Source of the DNA: Balaenoptera acutorostrata
Taxonomy: Eukaryota > Chordata > Mammalia > Artiodactyla > Balaenopteridae
NCBI RefSeq assembly: GCF_949987535.1
Contig: NC_080078.1
Location: forward strand, 31,764,942 to 31,828,941
Direction of reading: 5' to 3'
Length of the DNA stretch: 64,000 nt
Under the pieces are notes generated by a model that had not been told where the DNA came from, searched no databases, and saw only the letters and a program-made list of their open reading frames with translations. This document shows positions 47,485 through 59,190 of the stretch, one piece after another. The translations under genes were made by a program, and so were the position numbers. How positions within the stretch are numbered: the first letter of the stretch is position 1; each line of letters begins with the position of its first letter.

Positions 47485-47603
47485 AAAAAAAAAACTTATT
47501 GACCACGTGACTTGCAGGATCTTAGTTCCTGGACCAGGGATTGAACCCAGGCCACGGCAGTGAAAGCTTCGAGACCTAACCACTGGACCTCCAAGGAATT
47601 CCC
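47485..47603 (-). repeat. short CHR SINE (adjacent member)
   Basis: gacttgcaggatcttagttc to cctccaaggaattcc. Flanked by cagaatataaactt (47471-47484) and its slightly diverged third copy cagaatatacactt (47604-47617). Confidence 0.93.
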
Positions 47604-47617
47604 CAGAATATACACTT

Positions 47618-48440
47618 TAAATCAAAGCCTGTTCACATGTGTTTTCATTTGACCTTGTAGCCAGGTAGGATTATTATGCCCATTTTCTAGATGGAAAAAC
47701 AAAGAGGGGACAGGGTTGGCTTGAGAGCTCTCTGTAGGTGAGCTGGCAAGCTCAGGGCATCATCCACCTGGGATAAGCAAGGCAGGCCTGTGTTCTACAC
47801 GATGGAAAGACCCAGAAGGACGAAACTTCACAGCAGATGTCATGATGACTGCTCAATGTGGGAAGCAGGGAGCTCCCTTTGCCCTGTTCACATACAGAAT
47901 ATCGGTGGTTGGGAATCCTGCAGACCCAGAGGCATATCCGGGGGCCCATTTTGGGGGTTGTACTTCTCCCGAGTTTGTTCTGGACTGAGAGTGGTCCCCG
48001 GAATGTGGGATTTTCAGTTTTGAAACTGGAACAGGCCCAGAACCCAGTGGATAGTTACCCTACACAACGCCAGGGAGTCAGGTTCCCAGCTCCCACTTTA
48101 CAGGTGTGTTGGCTGATTCTCTCCAGATTGCTCCTAAGCCCTCATCCCAAATCCCAGCGCCCAGCTCTGTTAGTTGCCTTTTGCATTGTGGGCCTGGAGC
48201 AAAGCTCCCTCCCCCATTGTTTATTTGCTTCTTTTTATCACCTCTCCCCCCTCCATCCCCCTCTCCCCAGGCCACCATTCAAACATACTCTCTGTTCATC
48301 TTTTTGTTTGTGGGTCTTCTCACTAAATACAAGCTTTGTTACTTAGCATGTGTATTTTCCTTGTGTACCTACAATACTGGATATAGACCTGTATTGTTTC
48401 TCAGAACAACGACAGACGCATTCACTTCTCATTATTACTG
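47618..48440. other. upstream or 5'-intronic ABAT flank, no gene seen
   Basis: A MIR-like piece at about 47630-47760 (ttattatgcccattttctag). The rest has no recognised feature. Confidence 0.5.
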
Positions 48441-48640
48441 TTTCCCGAGTCCTTTCTACATGCTGCCCACTGTGCTAAGCACTTTACATACAGTATTATT
48501 AACATTTATTATTATTATTAACACCCACAACAATGCTATGTGATCCCCTTTTTACAGATGAGGAAACTGAGGCACATAGATGTTAATGGCGGATCTGAAA
48601 ACAGAACTCAGCTGTCTGAGTCCAGGGTCAGCAAACGTCA
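48440..48640 (-). repeat. MIR, reverse
   Basis: ccactgtgctaagcacttta, cctttttacagatgaggaaa, ctgaggcacatagatgttaa. Confidence 0.8.
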
Positions 48641-48828
48641 CCATTCACCATTCTCAGAAACTTCTCCCTCCGTCTACAGGGGTGTAGACATGGCAGCCAG
48701 GTCTGTTCTGTGCGACCCAGGCCCACTGGTCATAGCTGACTGGTCCTGGCTGGGCCAGAGTCCTGGGAGCTGCTGGGTCAGCCACTCTCTACCTTGTAAG
48801 AGGAGCCGGCGTTCAAACACGGTCTTTT

Positions 48829-48963
48829 GTTAATTAATTAATTAAGTTGGCTGCGCTGGGTCTTAGTTGCCGCATGCGGGATCTAGTTCCCTGACCAGGG
48901 ATCGAACCCAGGCCCGCTGGATTGGGAGCAGAGTCTTAACCACTGGCCCACCAGGGAAGTCCC
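48829..48963 (-). repeat. short CHR SINE
   Basis: taattaattaattaag tail, gctgcgctgggtcttagttg, head ccaccagggaagtcc. Duplication caaacaNggtctttt is at 48814-48828 and 48964-48978, with one mismatch. Confidence 0.94.
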
Positions 48964-49419
48964 CAAACAGGGTCTTTTCATGGAGAAGAATGTGGCCTTT
49001 GCACTAGAGAGAAGCAGCCACAGGAGAGAGAAAGTGGGTCCTGCATGTGGGGGACTCCCTGGTTCCATCTCAAGCCTGCAGCTCAGCTCGGCCATGAGTG
49101 CAGCACCTACTTCTGAACCTGAGTTACCTTCCCCGGTCGGGGGTGAGTGGGTGGGGGCAGGGGAGAGCCAGGAGTGTTACGCTCAAAGGTGTCCCTCCAC
49201 GTGGGAGGAAACATCAGGAGTGAGGGAAAAGTGTTCCCATCCTAATAGTGCCTTGGTAAGAAAGTCCAGAAAGCCTCCCCCTTCCCCACTTTTCTGGGCT
49301 TGCTTGCATTACTTTGAATGGATTTCTGTTGCTTGCAAACAGAATCCTAGCTAACAGCATGGTTAGGGCGTCAGAGCCCCAGATTTTGGGAGTGCACTGG
49401 GAATAATAATGCCTCTTCT

Positions 49420-49560
49420 GGGACTTCCCCGGTGGTCCAGTAATTTAGACTCCGTGCTTCCACTGCAGGGGGTGCAGGTTCGATACCTGGTCAGGGAACT
49501 AAGATCTCACATGCCACACGGCGCAGCCAAAAAAAGAAAAAGAAAACGATAAACAAAACC
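49420..49560 (+). repeat. short CHR SINE
   Basis: gggacttccccggtggtcca to an A-rich tail. Duplication ataataatgcYtcttct is at 49403-49419 and 49561-49577. Confidence 0.93.
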
Positions 49561-49577
49561 ATAATAATGCTTCTTCT

Positions 49578-51254
49578 ACTCAGCACTGCAGGTAGAGCAA
49601 CGCCCTGCAGGGTGGCTAAGGATAGAGACTTCTGGGCCGGCGAACCTTCTCTCCCGGGGGATCGGGATTCCTCCAGGGTGGAAGTGACTATTCTGAAGGG
49701 TACTTTATGCCCCTCGATCTGCTCAACCAGCAGTAGTGTACCTCTCCGTTTCAGAGACCACGAGATGGAAGCTCGACGACGAGATGGAAGCTCGGAGGAG
49801 TTATGGTATTTGGCTTTGGTCATAGGATTGCTTCGGACTGCCTGACCCCAAACCCTTCATTACAACATCGATTAAGTCAGTGAATAACAAAACACCTACT
49901 GTAGAAGCAACGGGGCTTGATGAATACAAATGATCTAGTTCAGAGAGGAAATTTTGTTGCTTTTCACCTGAGAAAATATTATTGAGAAAAGCATGGGCTT
50001 GGAAGGTGAGACCTTAAATTAACTGAGAAACCAGACTCTTTCCTTGATAACTCAATGCATATTTTGATCTATTCCAGAACAGCCAACTCAATGCAAGCCT
50101 GTTAATTTTTAGCAGCCTGGTAACTAGGTAGAAAGAGTAGTTGCTGTCTCTCATTTAAGAGCATTTGTCTCAAACAGGAGCACTTAAGACTCCACACAGT
50201 TCAATTTCCATTAGACGTGTTTTTGAAAATGCGAGAATCTCGGAGAGCTAGCATATTAACATTTGAATGCTCTGCAAAAGTGAAAGTCACATCTATACAC
50301 TTTCAATTACAAAATGTCACACTGGGAAATATATCTCAGTGACATTTCAGTGGCCCGCAGTTGAAACTGACCTTATAACGAAACCTGATCTCTATCAGAC
50401 GTTAGTTCTTAGCACAATATATTTCCAACAATCAGAAGAATTAATGTCATTCATTTACTGTCCCTGGCCCACTAATTCAATCAACAAAATTAATTAGGCA
50501 CCTGTTTCAGGCAAGGCACTGCATTATTTAGACACAGGAGAAAAGGAAGATGGATAAAATGCTCCTCTCTTTCTGAAGCTCATAATTTAGTGTCAGAGGA
50601 AGGAAGGGGAGAAAAATGGGAGAATTTAATGTAGTAGCTGCTTTACGCATCATGTTGATAAATTCTTAAAATAACCTGGCAGAGTATGCAGGTGAAAGAA
50701 TTTCCAGTTCACTGTCAACAACTAATTCTGTACAAGACAGAATGGAACCCTGACTTTTGCTGGTATAAGCAAGGTGCCATGGGAACAGAGAAATTAATTC
50801 TGGGTTGAGGGGTGTGCTGCCCCCTGAAAGGCTGCGAGATTTCAGAAGTCACAGAAGAAAGGGGAGGTAAGGCCTGAGCTAATGCTCGGAGGCATGAAAG
50901 GACATGGAACGGCCAAGGATTCAGGCAAGAAATCACAGAGCGGTGGAAGGGAAGATGAGGGGCAGAAACAGCTGATGGCCAGATGGAACCCTCTGGAGAC
51001 CCTCTCAAGGAGGGAGAGTGCCAGCTGCTCTAGTCTTATCCGGAAGGATCCTGTTCAGCCAAGTCCCAGAGGACAGGGAGGGAATGAGTACTCAGCATGT
51101 CAATGAGACGCTGGGGTCATTGTTGAGCTGGGGAGGGGGGCTTGCTGGGGTGAGCTGAGTGGAGGGCACCAACCAGGGTGGGAGTTGATGGCAAGGAAGC
51201 AGCCAGGGACCAGCTCCTAAACCCTCAGCCTTAGAGATGGTGGTTTAAGAATTA
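49578..51254. other. repeat-poor upstream or 5'-intronic ABAT flank, no gene seen
   Basis: About 1.7 kb with only a trace of MIR-like sequence (near 50500). It contains no exon I can support. Low repeat density makes it a place to look for conserved non-coding elements. Confidence 0.5.
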
Positions 51255-51832
51255 TGTGTTCCTCAAAATGTTAAATGTAGGATTACTATATGGCCCAGCA
51301 ATTCCACTCCTAAGTATACACCCAAAAGAACTGAAAATAGGAATAAATACATAAACACGCATGTTCACAGCAGCACCATTCACAATCATCAAAAGTTGGA
51401 AACAACCCACTGTCCATCAGTGGATGAGCAGATGAACACCATGTGGTCTGTCTACACCCGGGAGTATCATTCGCCACGAAAAGGAAAGAAGCACTGATAC
51501 AACATGGATGAACCTCAAAGACATTATGGTAAATGCAAGAATCCAGACGTAAAAGGTCACATATTGTAAGATTCTGTTTATATATAAAACTTCCAGAATA
51601 GGTAAATCCAAAGAGATAGAAAGCAGATCAGTGGTTGCCAGGGGCTGGGAAGAGAGGATAGTGGGAGTGACTATTGAATGGACACGGGGTTTCTATTTCG
51701 GGGGATGAAAAAGTTTTGGAACTAGATAGTGGTGATGGTTGTACAACATTGTGAATGTATTAAAAGGCACAGAATTGTTCACTGAAGATGGTTGATAGTT
51801 AATTTTGTTGTGTGAATTTGACCTCAATAAAA
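51255..51832 (+). repeat. old L1 (L1M-type) ORF2 tail and 3'UTR
   Basis: tatggcccagcaattccact, cctaagtatacacccaaaag, gttggaaacaacccactgtc, gtggttgccaggggctggga, gtgaatttgacctcaataaa. Confidence 0.85.
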
Positions 51833-53253
51833 AAAGAGAATTGTTGAGTGATCCCTCCTCTTTCACAGAGGGGAGAGAGAGGACCAGAAAAAGCCATAGA
51901 GGGGAATGACACATCCTGATCATAGAGGCCTGCATTTGAATTCCTGCCGCTACAGGCTGTGTGATCCCAAGTTGTCATTTGACCGATCTGCTTCATTCAT
52001 TCACTTAGCAGATGTCCCTGTGCCCCTGTGATACGCCAGGCACCGTGCATAGGCACTCTGATGAAATGCAGGGCAAGACCCAGCTTAAAAAGAGCTGTGA
52101 TAGATTAGTGATGTCTGTCACGTGCACCGTAGTAGTGCAGTCGTTGATTCTAGAGCTCTGTGGTCTGAGATCCCTGGAGGTTTCTGGGGTCACTGAGGAA
52201 AGGGGACAGCCTACAGGCAGACTCTCCCTGCAGACTCACTCTGGGGCCCCTCAGATGCAAGTCGGCCACAGGGGAGGCTCCCTTTCCCGGGCGGAGACCC
52301 CAAAGCAGCAACAGTGACAGCAGAGAGCTGGGTGCCCAGGGGTCTTGCTGGGGGCCAGTCATGCCCGTCTCTCACCTGACGGGGCAATGATGTCCTCAGG
52401 GGGTTCCTGGCTTTCTCTCTTCCTCTCCTTCTGTTTTCTAATTGGTTTCTGACCTTTTTAAAGGATATCTCATCTCACATCACTCTCCTGCCTAAAACCC
52501 TCCAATCACACTTAGAAAAATGCAAACCCCGAGAGAGTGGGGATGGAGTTTTTCCTGTTCACCAGGTACCCGGAGCTCAGCACAGCTCCCGGACTCACCG
52601 CACTTGAGCTGTGAAAGGCAGACAGTCCCACACGCCTTTTAAGGTAGATCATATTTAAAATTAGCGAGCAGGTCTGAAATTTGTGTTAAAACAACAATTT
52701 AACAATAACATTCCCCTCCCCTCAAAGCTAAAGTCACTGTGTCACTGACTGTCCACCACAGCCCTTGTTTGGCTTGGGCACAGAAGACACATCACTCTCC
52801 TGGCCTCGGTTTCCTCGTGTGTAAAATGTAGGTGTTGGATCATATTGTTTCTAAGGTCCCTTCTGACCCCGAGAAGCATGTGGCGAGCTGTTTACTGAGA
52901 ATTCCTGGCAGCACTGCTCCCCACCCCCACTCTTACCCCAGAAGGGGTCCCAGCATCACCCTGTTCCTCCCGCCATGCCCTCTGCAATCTGTGGCACATT
53001 TGGAAAAAGGAGGAGGTGGCCTGAGGGATCCCGGGCCTGAGGGGGAGCTTTCTGAGCACCAGCACACCCTGAGGCTTGTGACCAAGGCGGGGCTGGAGAA
53101 ATCCCAGACTCTGAATGGAAACAAGCTGGTTGCAGGCACCCCTGGTCCCTAAAATCCCGTCTCCCTCTGTGTTTTCCAAGCCTCTTCCCAGCATACTACT
53201 TCTCCCTCACATTCTTAATCTCGTACAACATGTATTTACTTAACGTACTTCTT
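51833..53253. other. upstream or 5'-intronic ABAT flank, no gene seen
   Basis: A short MIR piece at 51920-51990. No other recognised feature. Confidence 0.5.
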
Positions 53254-53269
53254 GAAATCAACTTGCTTT

Positions 53270-53406
53270 ATATCTTTTATTTTTTGTTTAACTTTTTGGC
53301 TGCACCGAGAGTCACCTGGGATCTTAGTTCCCTGACCAGGGATCAAACCCGCACCCCGTGCATTGGAAGCTCCGAGTCTTAACCACTGGACTGTCAGGGA
53401 AGCCCC
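53270..53406 (-). repeat. short CHR SINE
   Basis: ggctgcaccgagagtcacct to ctgtcagggaagccc. The perfect 16-bp duplication gaaatcaacttgcttt is at 53254-53269 and 53407-53422. Confidence 0.96.
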
Positions 53407-53874
53407 GAAATCAACTTGCTTTCTAAACTTTATAAAGCTATTTTCCTACAACCCCTACTAATCACTCCCCAGCCCCTTTTCCTCAAAGTTTCATCTGGGG
53501 CAAATAAAGGTGATGGGGGAAAGAATGTAATAAAATCAAGACAGGTTGTTAAATTAAAAGCTGGATGCGGTTGACTGCCCAAGGTTTCCGGCCTCGGCCA
53601 GGCCCTCTCTTTTTGCTGGGATGGAGACCACCAGCTCTTAGACAGGTGTTAAAGGCGGACAGGAACTTTTCTCCTTGATAGAACCTAAAGAGTAATTTCA
53701 ATCAATCAATAAATTAGACAGAATAGGAACCATCAGAGTACAGGGCAGATGGGGGTGATCTTTGTTTCAGACACCCGGAGCCCCTAAAATAAATGCTGTT
53801 TCTTACTGTGCGTTTCAGTCAAAACAAGTTGAAACCCTTGGGTTCCCACCCACTGCTCCCTATCCCTTTTCCTC

Positions 53875-53892
53875 TAATTAAAATGCTAATTA
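53875..53892. promoter_or_regulatory. paired TAATTA homeodomain-type cores
   Basis: taatta at 53875-53880 and 53887-53892, a 12-bp period, in SINE-free sequence (53530-54000). Such cores are common by chance in AT-rich DNA. Confidence 0.2.
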
Positions 53893-54065
53893 GTTCTCTC
53901 TGCTCCCTCTTATCTGCCTGGTGCAACTGAAGGGTGGGCAGGGCTGGGAGAAAGCAATGTTGAAATCAATAGGGGGAGAGGAATTCAGGTGAAAGGGAAA
54001 AAAAAAAACCTTTCCAATTTGCTTTGGAGGGAGAATAAAAAGTCAAAAGTACTGGTTGCTGGATT

Positions 54066-54182
54066 TTGTTTTTAAACATCTTTATTGGAGTATAATTGCT
54101 TTACAATGTTGTGTTAGTTTCTGCTGTATAACAAAGTGAATCAGCTATATGTATACATATATCTCCATATCCCCTCCCTTGC
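54066..54182 (-). repeat. L1 3' terminus fragment
   Basis: tttattggagtataattgct, ttacaatgttgtgttagttt, aaagtgaatcagctatatgt: reversed L1 3' end. Confidence 0.88.
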
Positions 54183-54569
54183 TGTTTATGGCTCACCTAC
54201 TGTGTGCCCTGTATCTTCTAGATTACTTTTCGTATCCACCTCAGGTGACAGGCTCAGAGGTGAATGGCTTCCCAAGCTCAAAAGCCAGTGATTTTGGGTT
54301 CTCAAAAGCCAGTGATTCTTCCCCATGCTGCTCGTGAGAATCAGGGGAGCTCTCCACCTGCGACGCCCACCCCTCCCGCCCTGGGCACACCCACGGATCT
54401 GACCTGGGCATTGGTGAAGCTCCCGAGGCAGGGTTGGAACCGCCTTCCTAAGGGGTAAACAGTGGACCCTGCACTTGACCCAGGCCTGCATGGCCCCCAA
54501 ATCCTTGGAAATGGTTTCCGACTTTGAAAGTTAAACATCCCACAGATGAAAAATAAAAGAAGAAGATCA

Positions 54570-54815
54570 AGGTGGCCCTTTGGGGAGGTGGTATGCAGGG
54601 TGTTTGATGTGAAACCAGCCTCTTTTGCTTTCTGTGTGACCTTGGGCACCTTAAGTAACCTCTCTGGGCTTCAGTTTCCTCCTCTGTAAAATGGGGACAA
54701 TACCAATTGCACCTAACTCATGGACTAGCAGAGGGTAACTGAGACCTGGGACTCGGGTCCCTGCTGTATCCCCAGCCCCAGTGCCCGGCTGAGAACAATC
54801 ATTGAATAAATAATA
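54570..54815 (+). repeat. MIR
   Basis: cctctctgggcttcagtttc, ctcctctgtaaaatggggac, gcccggctgagaacaatcat. Confidence 0.75.
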
Positions 54816-55116
54816 AACACTCCAGAACCGTCCTACGAAGATGGACTCATCTCTCCACCATGCTGCCTCCCAGGCCCTATGAACACCAAATCTTTGCATG
54901 TGTCATTAGCTAGAGATAGATGCCCCAGACCTCTCTGAGGCCCCGAAGATGCTCTTTCTCATTCTTCTATCTGCTCTAGGGACAGAGACAAAAGGGCTGG
55001 CAGAGGCTGGGGACATTCCTTTCCCATCTGCAGCCCTAGCCGTCGGCTTTTCTGCAGACTCAATGGGGACACAATGACACGTTCAGCTAAGTGGGCCTCC
55101 ATTGTCAAGGCCAGGG

Positions 55117-55134
55117 GTCGCCATGGCAACCAAT
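55117..55134. promoter_or_regulatory. RFX X-box palindrome overlapping a CCAAT box
   Basis: gtcgccatggcaac (55117-55130) fits the GTYNCCATGGNAAC X-box, and its last base begins ccaat (55130-55134). Confidence 0.4.
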
Positions 55135-55521
55135 AAAGCCAGAGCCCTGGCCTTTGCAGATGGCTAACAGGGCCCCATTCATGGGCCTGTGACGGTGGCC
55201 TTGGGACAGAAGGTTTTATCTCGGACCTGGCTTCCCTCCTCCAGCCCCGACTCCCATGACACCCCCTCCCTGGTTTTCTCCGCAAAATAGACCCCGGCCC
55301 TCCCACCCTGCACTCATGATTTCCTTTAATAACCTGCCTCGTGGAGCATGATACAATCGTCAGTGGCTTGTATCAGGAGAGAGGAATATTGTTCTTAGAA
55401 ACAGGCAAGTGTTGACTCCTAAGACAGACTAAGGGTTCATTTGAGAAAGTAACGTGAGCCAGAAATTGGGCCCAAATGTGCTGTCTATTAGCTTGATGAC
55501 TCTGGGCAAGTTGCTCAACTA

Positions 55522-55652
55522 GGGAATTCCCTGGCAGTCTAGTGGTTAGGACTCTGCGCTCTCACTGCCGAGGGCCCAGGTGAGTGCCTGGGGTTCAATT
55601 CCTGGTCGGGGAACTAAGATCCCACAAGCTGTGTGGCATGGCCAAAAAAAAG
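55522..55652 (+). repeat. short CHR SINE
   Basis: gggaattccctggcagtcta to ggcatggccaaaaaaaa; contains an extra ggtgagtgcctgg just before its B-box-like region. Confidence 0.92.
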
Positions 55653-55661
55653 AGTCGTTCA

Positions 55662-56012
55662 GGACTTCCCTAGTGGCACAGTGGTTAAGAATCTGCCTGC
55701 CAATGCAGGGGACATGGGTTCAAGCCCTGGTCCAGGAAGATCCCACATGCCGTAGAGCAACTAAGCCTGTGCACCACAACTACTGAGCCTGTGCTCTAGA
55801 GCCCACGAGCCACAACTACTGAGCCCGCGTGCTGCAACTACTGAAGCCCGTGCGCCTGGAGCCCGTGCTCCGCGACAAAAGAAGCCACTGCAATGAGAAG
55901 CCTGCACACTGCAACGAAGAGTAGCCCCCGCTCACTACAACTAGAGAAAGCCCACACGCAGCAACGAAGACCCAACGCAGCCAAAAACAAATAAATTAAT
56001 TTAAAAAAAAAA
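55662..56012 (+). repeat. full-length CHR SINE in tandem with the preceding one
   Basis: ggacttccctagtggcacag to gaagacccaacgcagcc and an A-rich tail. The cacaactactgagcc unit is repeated, as in the copy at 38748. Confidence 0.94.
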
Positions 56013-56095
56013 ACATTGCTCAGCTCACCAGGGCCTCAGTTTCCTCATCTGTAAAATGGGAAGAATAAAACCTACCCATGTGGTCACGAGGCACA

Positions 56096-57059
56096 GAATT
56101 TGGTTCCGGCCAACTGAAGCCTACACACAAGATGTAGAAGAGAAGGCTCCTCTCAGGCCATGTTCTCAGTTTCCAAAGACCCCTCTACTCTGTAGGGAAG
56201 GTATTTCTTCTACAGCCTCAAGTGCTGGGAGGGACAATTTGCACATGCAAATCTCTAGCTCTGCTTGAGCCTGAACATCCAGCTTCCAAGAGACAGAAGC
56301 TCGTCTGCCTCAACGTCTCCCATCCTCAGGCTTCTGTCTCCCAGTTCACCTGCCTGCCCCAGCCCGCCAGGCTCCATCAGGAAGAATAAGGTGAACTTAA
56401 ATCATGCATGCAGGCAGCATGAACACGGCATCACTAGAACAGAGTGAAGGGAGGAAAGAACAGACAAGGCTTCAAATCCAAGTCCTCTGAATGGGAGAGA
56501 CACAGGCTTTATTCTGGGAGCAGGAAACAGGTGGAAAGACGCGTCCTGAAATGGCTGGGCTAGTTTTGGATTTCCAACCCCACAAGGGAGCAGGAGTGAC
56601 AGAGCAGAATCTGGGCTGGGAAGGATGCTGTGCCAACACTGAACAAGTTGACCCAGGGCAACGTACGGGCGTCTGCTCAATTTCACAGGTGTTTACGGGG
56701 CGCCTGCGCTGAGCCGGCACGTGCCTGCAGAGTGAGAACGTGCCCTGCTCTGTCCTCAGGATCCAGTGTTCCCAAATGGGGGGCCAACAAGCAACAGATA
56801 AGGTCAGCGTGATGAGAGGAGACATGCTTCCTGTTTAGAGAAACCAAATCATTTTAAGGACTCCAGGAACTGCTAAGTATGCAAATACCACAGTGTATAA
56901 CAAATGAGCCATTTATTTCCTTCCAGGTCTGCACCGCAGGCAACTTGGAAGCACTTTTTTGGTGATCGGAGTTACAGTGTGTGCCCGACAGTATTCCTAC
57001 GATCCCTTGGAAATATCTTAACTTTTCAGAAATTCAAAGGATCTTTCACTGATGCGTGA
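56096..57059. other. upstream or 5'-intronic ABAT flank, no gene seen
   Basis: No exon, RNA or clear repeat recognised. Confidence 0.5.
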
Positions 57060-57069
57060 TGCAGGGTCT

Positions 57070-57265
57070 GCTACGATTCAATGAATGAATCCCTCCTGTG
57101 CCAAGCGTTACTCACACTATCTCATCTACTCCTGGAAGGCAAAATACTACTCTCCCATTTTTCAGGTGAGGGAATAGGCTCAGAGAGGTTTTGCCACTTG
57201 CGCAAGGACACAAAGCTGGAGATAGTGGAGCTGTGTTAGAACCACGGCCCTCTGCACTTGAAGAC
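57070..57265 (-). repeat. MIR, reverse
   Basis: ctcccatttttcaggtgagg, gctcagagaggttttgccac, tgcgcaaggacacaaagctg. Confidence 0.75.
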
Positions 57266-57419
57266 TAAGATCTGGGTATATTACCAGTTTGGTGGTTGGG
57301 ATCCTTACTCAGAAAGCTCATCAATCAACGGAGACCAACATACATACACCTCCTTTACAGGGACAAAAAACTTCAACAGTTATCACTGTTTGCAGCCTTC
57401 CTGAAGACTGTCATCTCTT

Positions 57420-57550
57420 CTTTTTTTTTTTTTTTTTTTTTTGCTGCACCTTGCAGCACGTGAGATCTTAGTTCCCTGACCAGGGATCAAACACACGCCC
57501 CCTACATTGGAAGCATGAAGTCTTAACCACTGGACCGCCAGGGAAGTCCC
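57420..57550 (-). repeat. short CHR SINE
   Basis: Poly-T tail, ccttgcagcacgtgagatct, head ccgccagggaagtccc. Imperfect duplication aagacYgtcatctctt / aagaccttcatctttt. Confidence 0.9.
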
Positions 57551-57566
57551 AAGACCTTCATCTTTT

Positions 57567-58694
57567 AGCCACACACTCGTTTCCAACCTCAGCCCACACG
57601 TGGCACCTTCCCTAAACCCCAAAGCTTGTCCCACAGTCCCTTCCAGGGTGCAGAGGCCCAAATTCCACGAGGCGCCCCATCCCACCCTATGGCATGTAAG
57701 GTCCTTGGCGTGGAAGAAGCAGCATCTTTATGACTCCATGGCACTTAGGACAGCTCCAGGTAACAGAGAATGCTAACTGCATGTTTTAAACATCAATATG
57801 TGACCCAAGAGTTTGCCTACCTTTTCTTGCGTCCTAATTCTTCTAGCCAACGCTTTAAACATTTTGGTGCAGGAGAGACAGCGAAGGGGAGGGGAGGTCC
57901 AAGGATAGAGTCATGAAAAAGCAGCCGATTCACCGCCTTCTGAACCAATCAAGCAGGCTCACCCCTTGCTGTTGATGTGGCACAATGGCCATCAGTCATA
58001 TGATCCTGGCCAAACAGTCAGGCCTTCTGGATGGCACGTGTATGTTGATTTCCAAGATCCTCATGCCAGCCTTACCTGCCCCCCCCACACCCGCCCCAAG
58101 ATCTGGCGGCATCTGAGACATCAAACGTAATCTGTCCGTTTAGGGAGTCTTCCCACGGGACCACAGAGGGCAGATGGCTGGAGCCCTTAACCCTACAGCT
58201 CCCAATGCCTTGTTTAGCTTGTTTATCGAAAGGAGTGGGCCCCGGAGGACAAAATATAGCACCAAAGAAAGAGCTGGGACATGAACCTGGGGAAGAAGGC
58301 TGATTATCAACATGTGAGGCTGGAGCATTGATCTAGTGCAAAACATCCATCACTTCCACGGTGTTTTGTCCACACAGAGCCAGATACGCAGAGTAAATAA
58401 AACTGGCATGGAATATTTCCTGGTTGGCATCCTCCCTGGAGGGGAAACCCACCCAGATGTCCAAGCCTCCCCGGGTTTCTCTCATCAACAGCGTTCTCTG
58501 CCTTCCCTCCTGTTGAGAAAAATGCCTCCATTTTATGGCTTTTTGATAGTTTTAGGAAAACAAACTTGCTAATTAAAAAAAGAAAATCTCTAAAATGATA
58601 CCCCTTGAGACATGTACAAAACCCCCAGCCATCCTCCAGGCAAAAAGATAAGGCTTTCAGGAACGAGTTGAGGGCTTTCTATTGAAACCATCTT
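57567..58694. other. upstream or 5'-intronic ABAT flank, no gene seen
   Basis: No exon, RNA or clear repeat recognised. Confidence 0.5.
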
Positions 58695-59040
58695 ATTTTT
58701 TCACATTTCTTAAATGTGAAATGCCCCAACATTCCTTGGCTCCTTGCTACCCCCAGGATCAAGCCCAGCTGCTTGGCTGGGTACCCCCTGCCCCCAACCT
58801 GTACGTCCTGCCCTCTGGACGCCGACCTGCACATACTCTGCTCTTTGCTGCCTCCGGGTTGTCACTCACATGATCCCGTCTGTTGGAATGTCCTTTCTGC
58901 CCCTCCTCCTGTGCATATTTCCTTACTTCTTGTGTACCTTTTCAGAGTGGCCACCTCCGGCCACCTACTCCAAGAAGCCTTCCTGATTCTCAATTCAGGG
59001 TTAGATGCCACTCATCTGTATTTCTCCAGCAATCATTCCT
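58695..59040 (+). repeat. L2 LINE fragment
   Basis: attccttggctccttgctac, tgttggaatgtcctttctgc, ctactccaagaagccttcct: the familiar L2 3' region. Confidence 0.7.
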
Positions 59041-59065
59041 TTTTTTTTTTTTTTTTTTATTTTAG

Positions 59066-59190
59066 GGGAATTCCCTGGCGATCCAGTGGTTAGGACTCAG
59101 CGCTCTCATTGCTGGGGCCCGGGTTCAATCCCTGGTCGGGGAACTAAGATCCCACAAGCTGCATGGCATGGCCAAGAAATAAATAATTAA
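59066..59190 (+). repeat. short CHR SINE
   Basis: ggaattccctggcgatccag to gcatggccaagaaataaata. Preceded by an unusual run of about 18 T. Confidence 0.92.

Larger units (their letters stand above)
55470..56095 (+). repeat. MIR split by two adjacent CHR SINEs
   Basis: tgactctgggcaagttgctc precedes the SINEs and cctcagtttcctcatctgta, aaatgggaagaataaaacct follow them, rebuilding MIR order. The host motif ttgctca is duplicated at 55511-55517 and 56016-56022. Confidence 0.75.
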
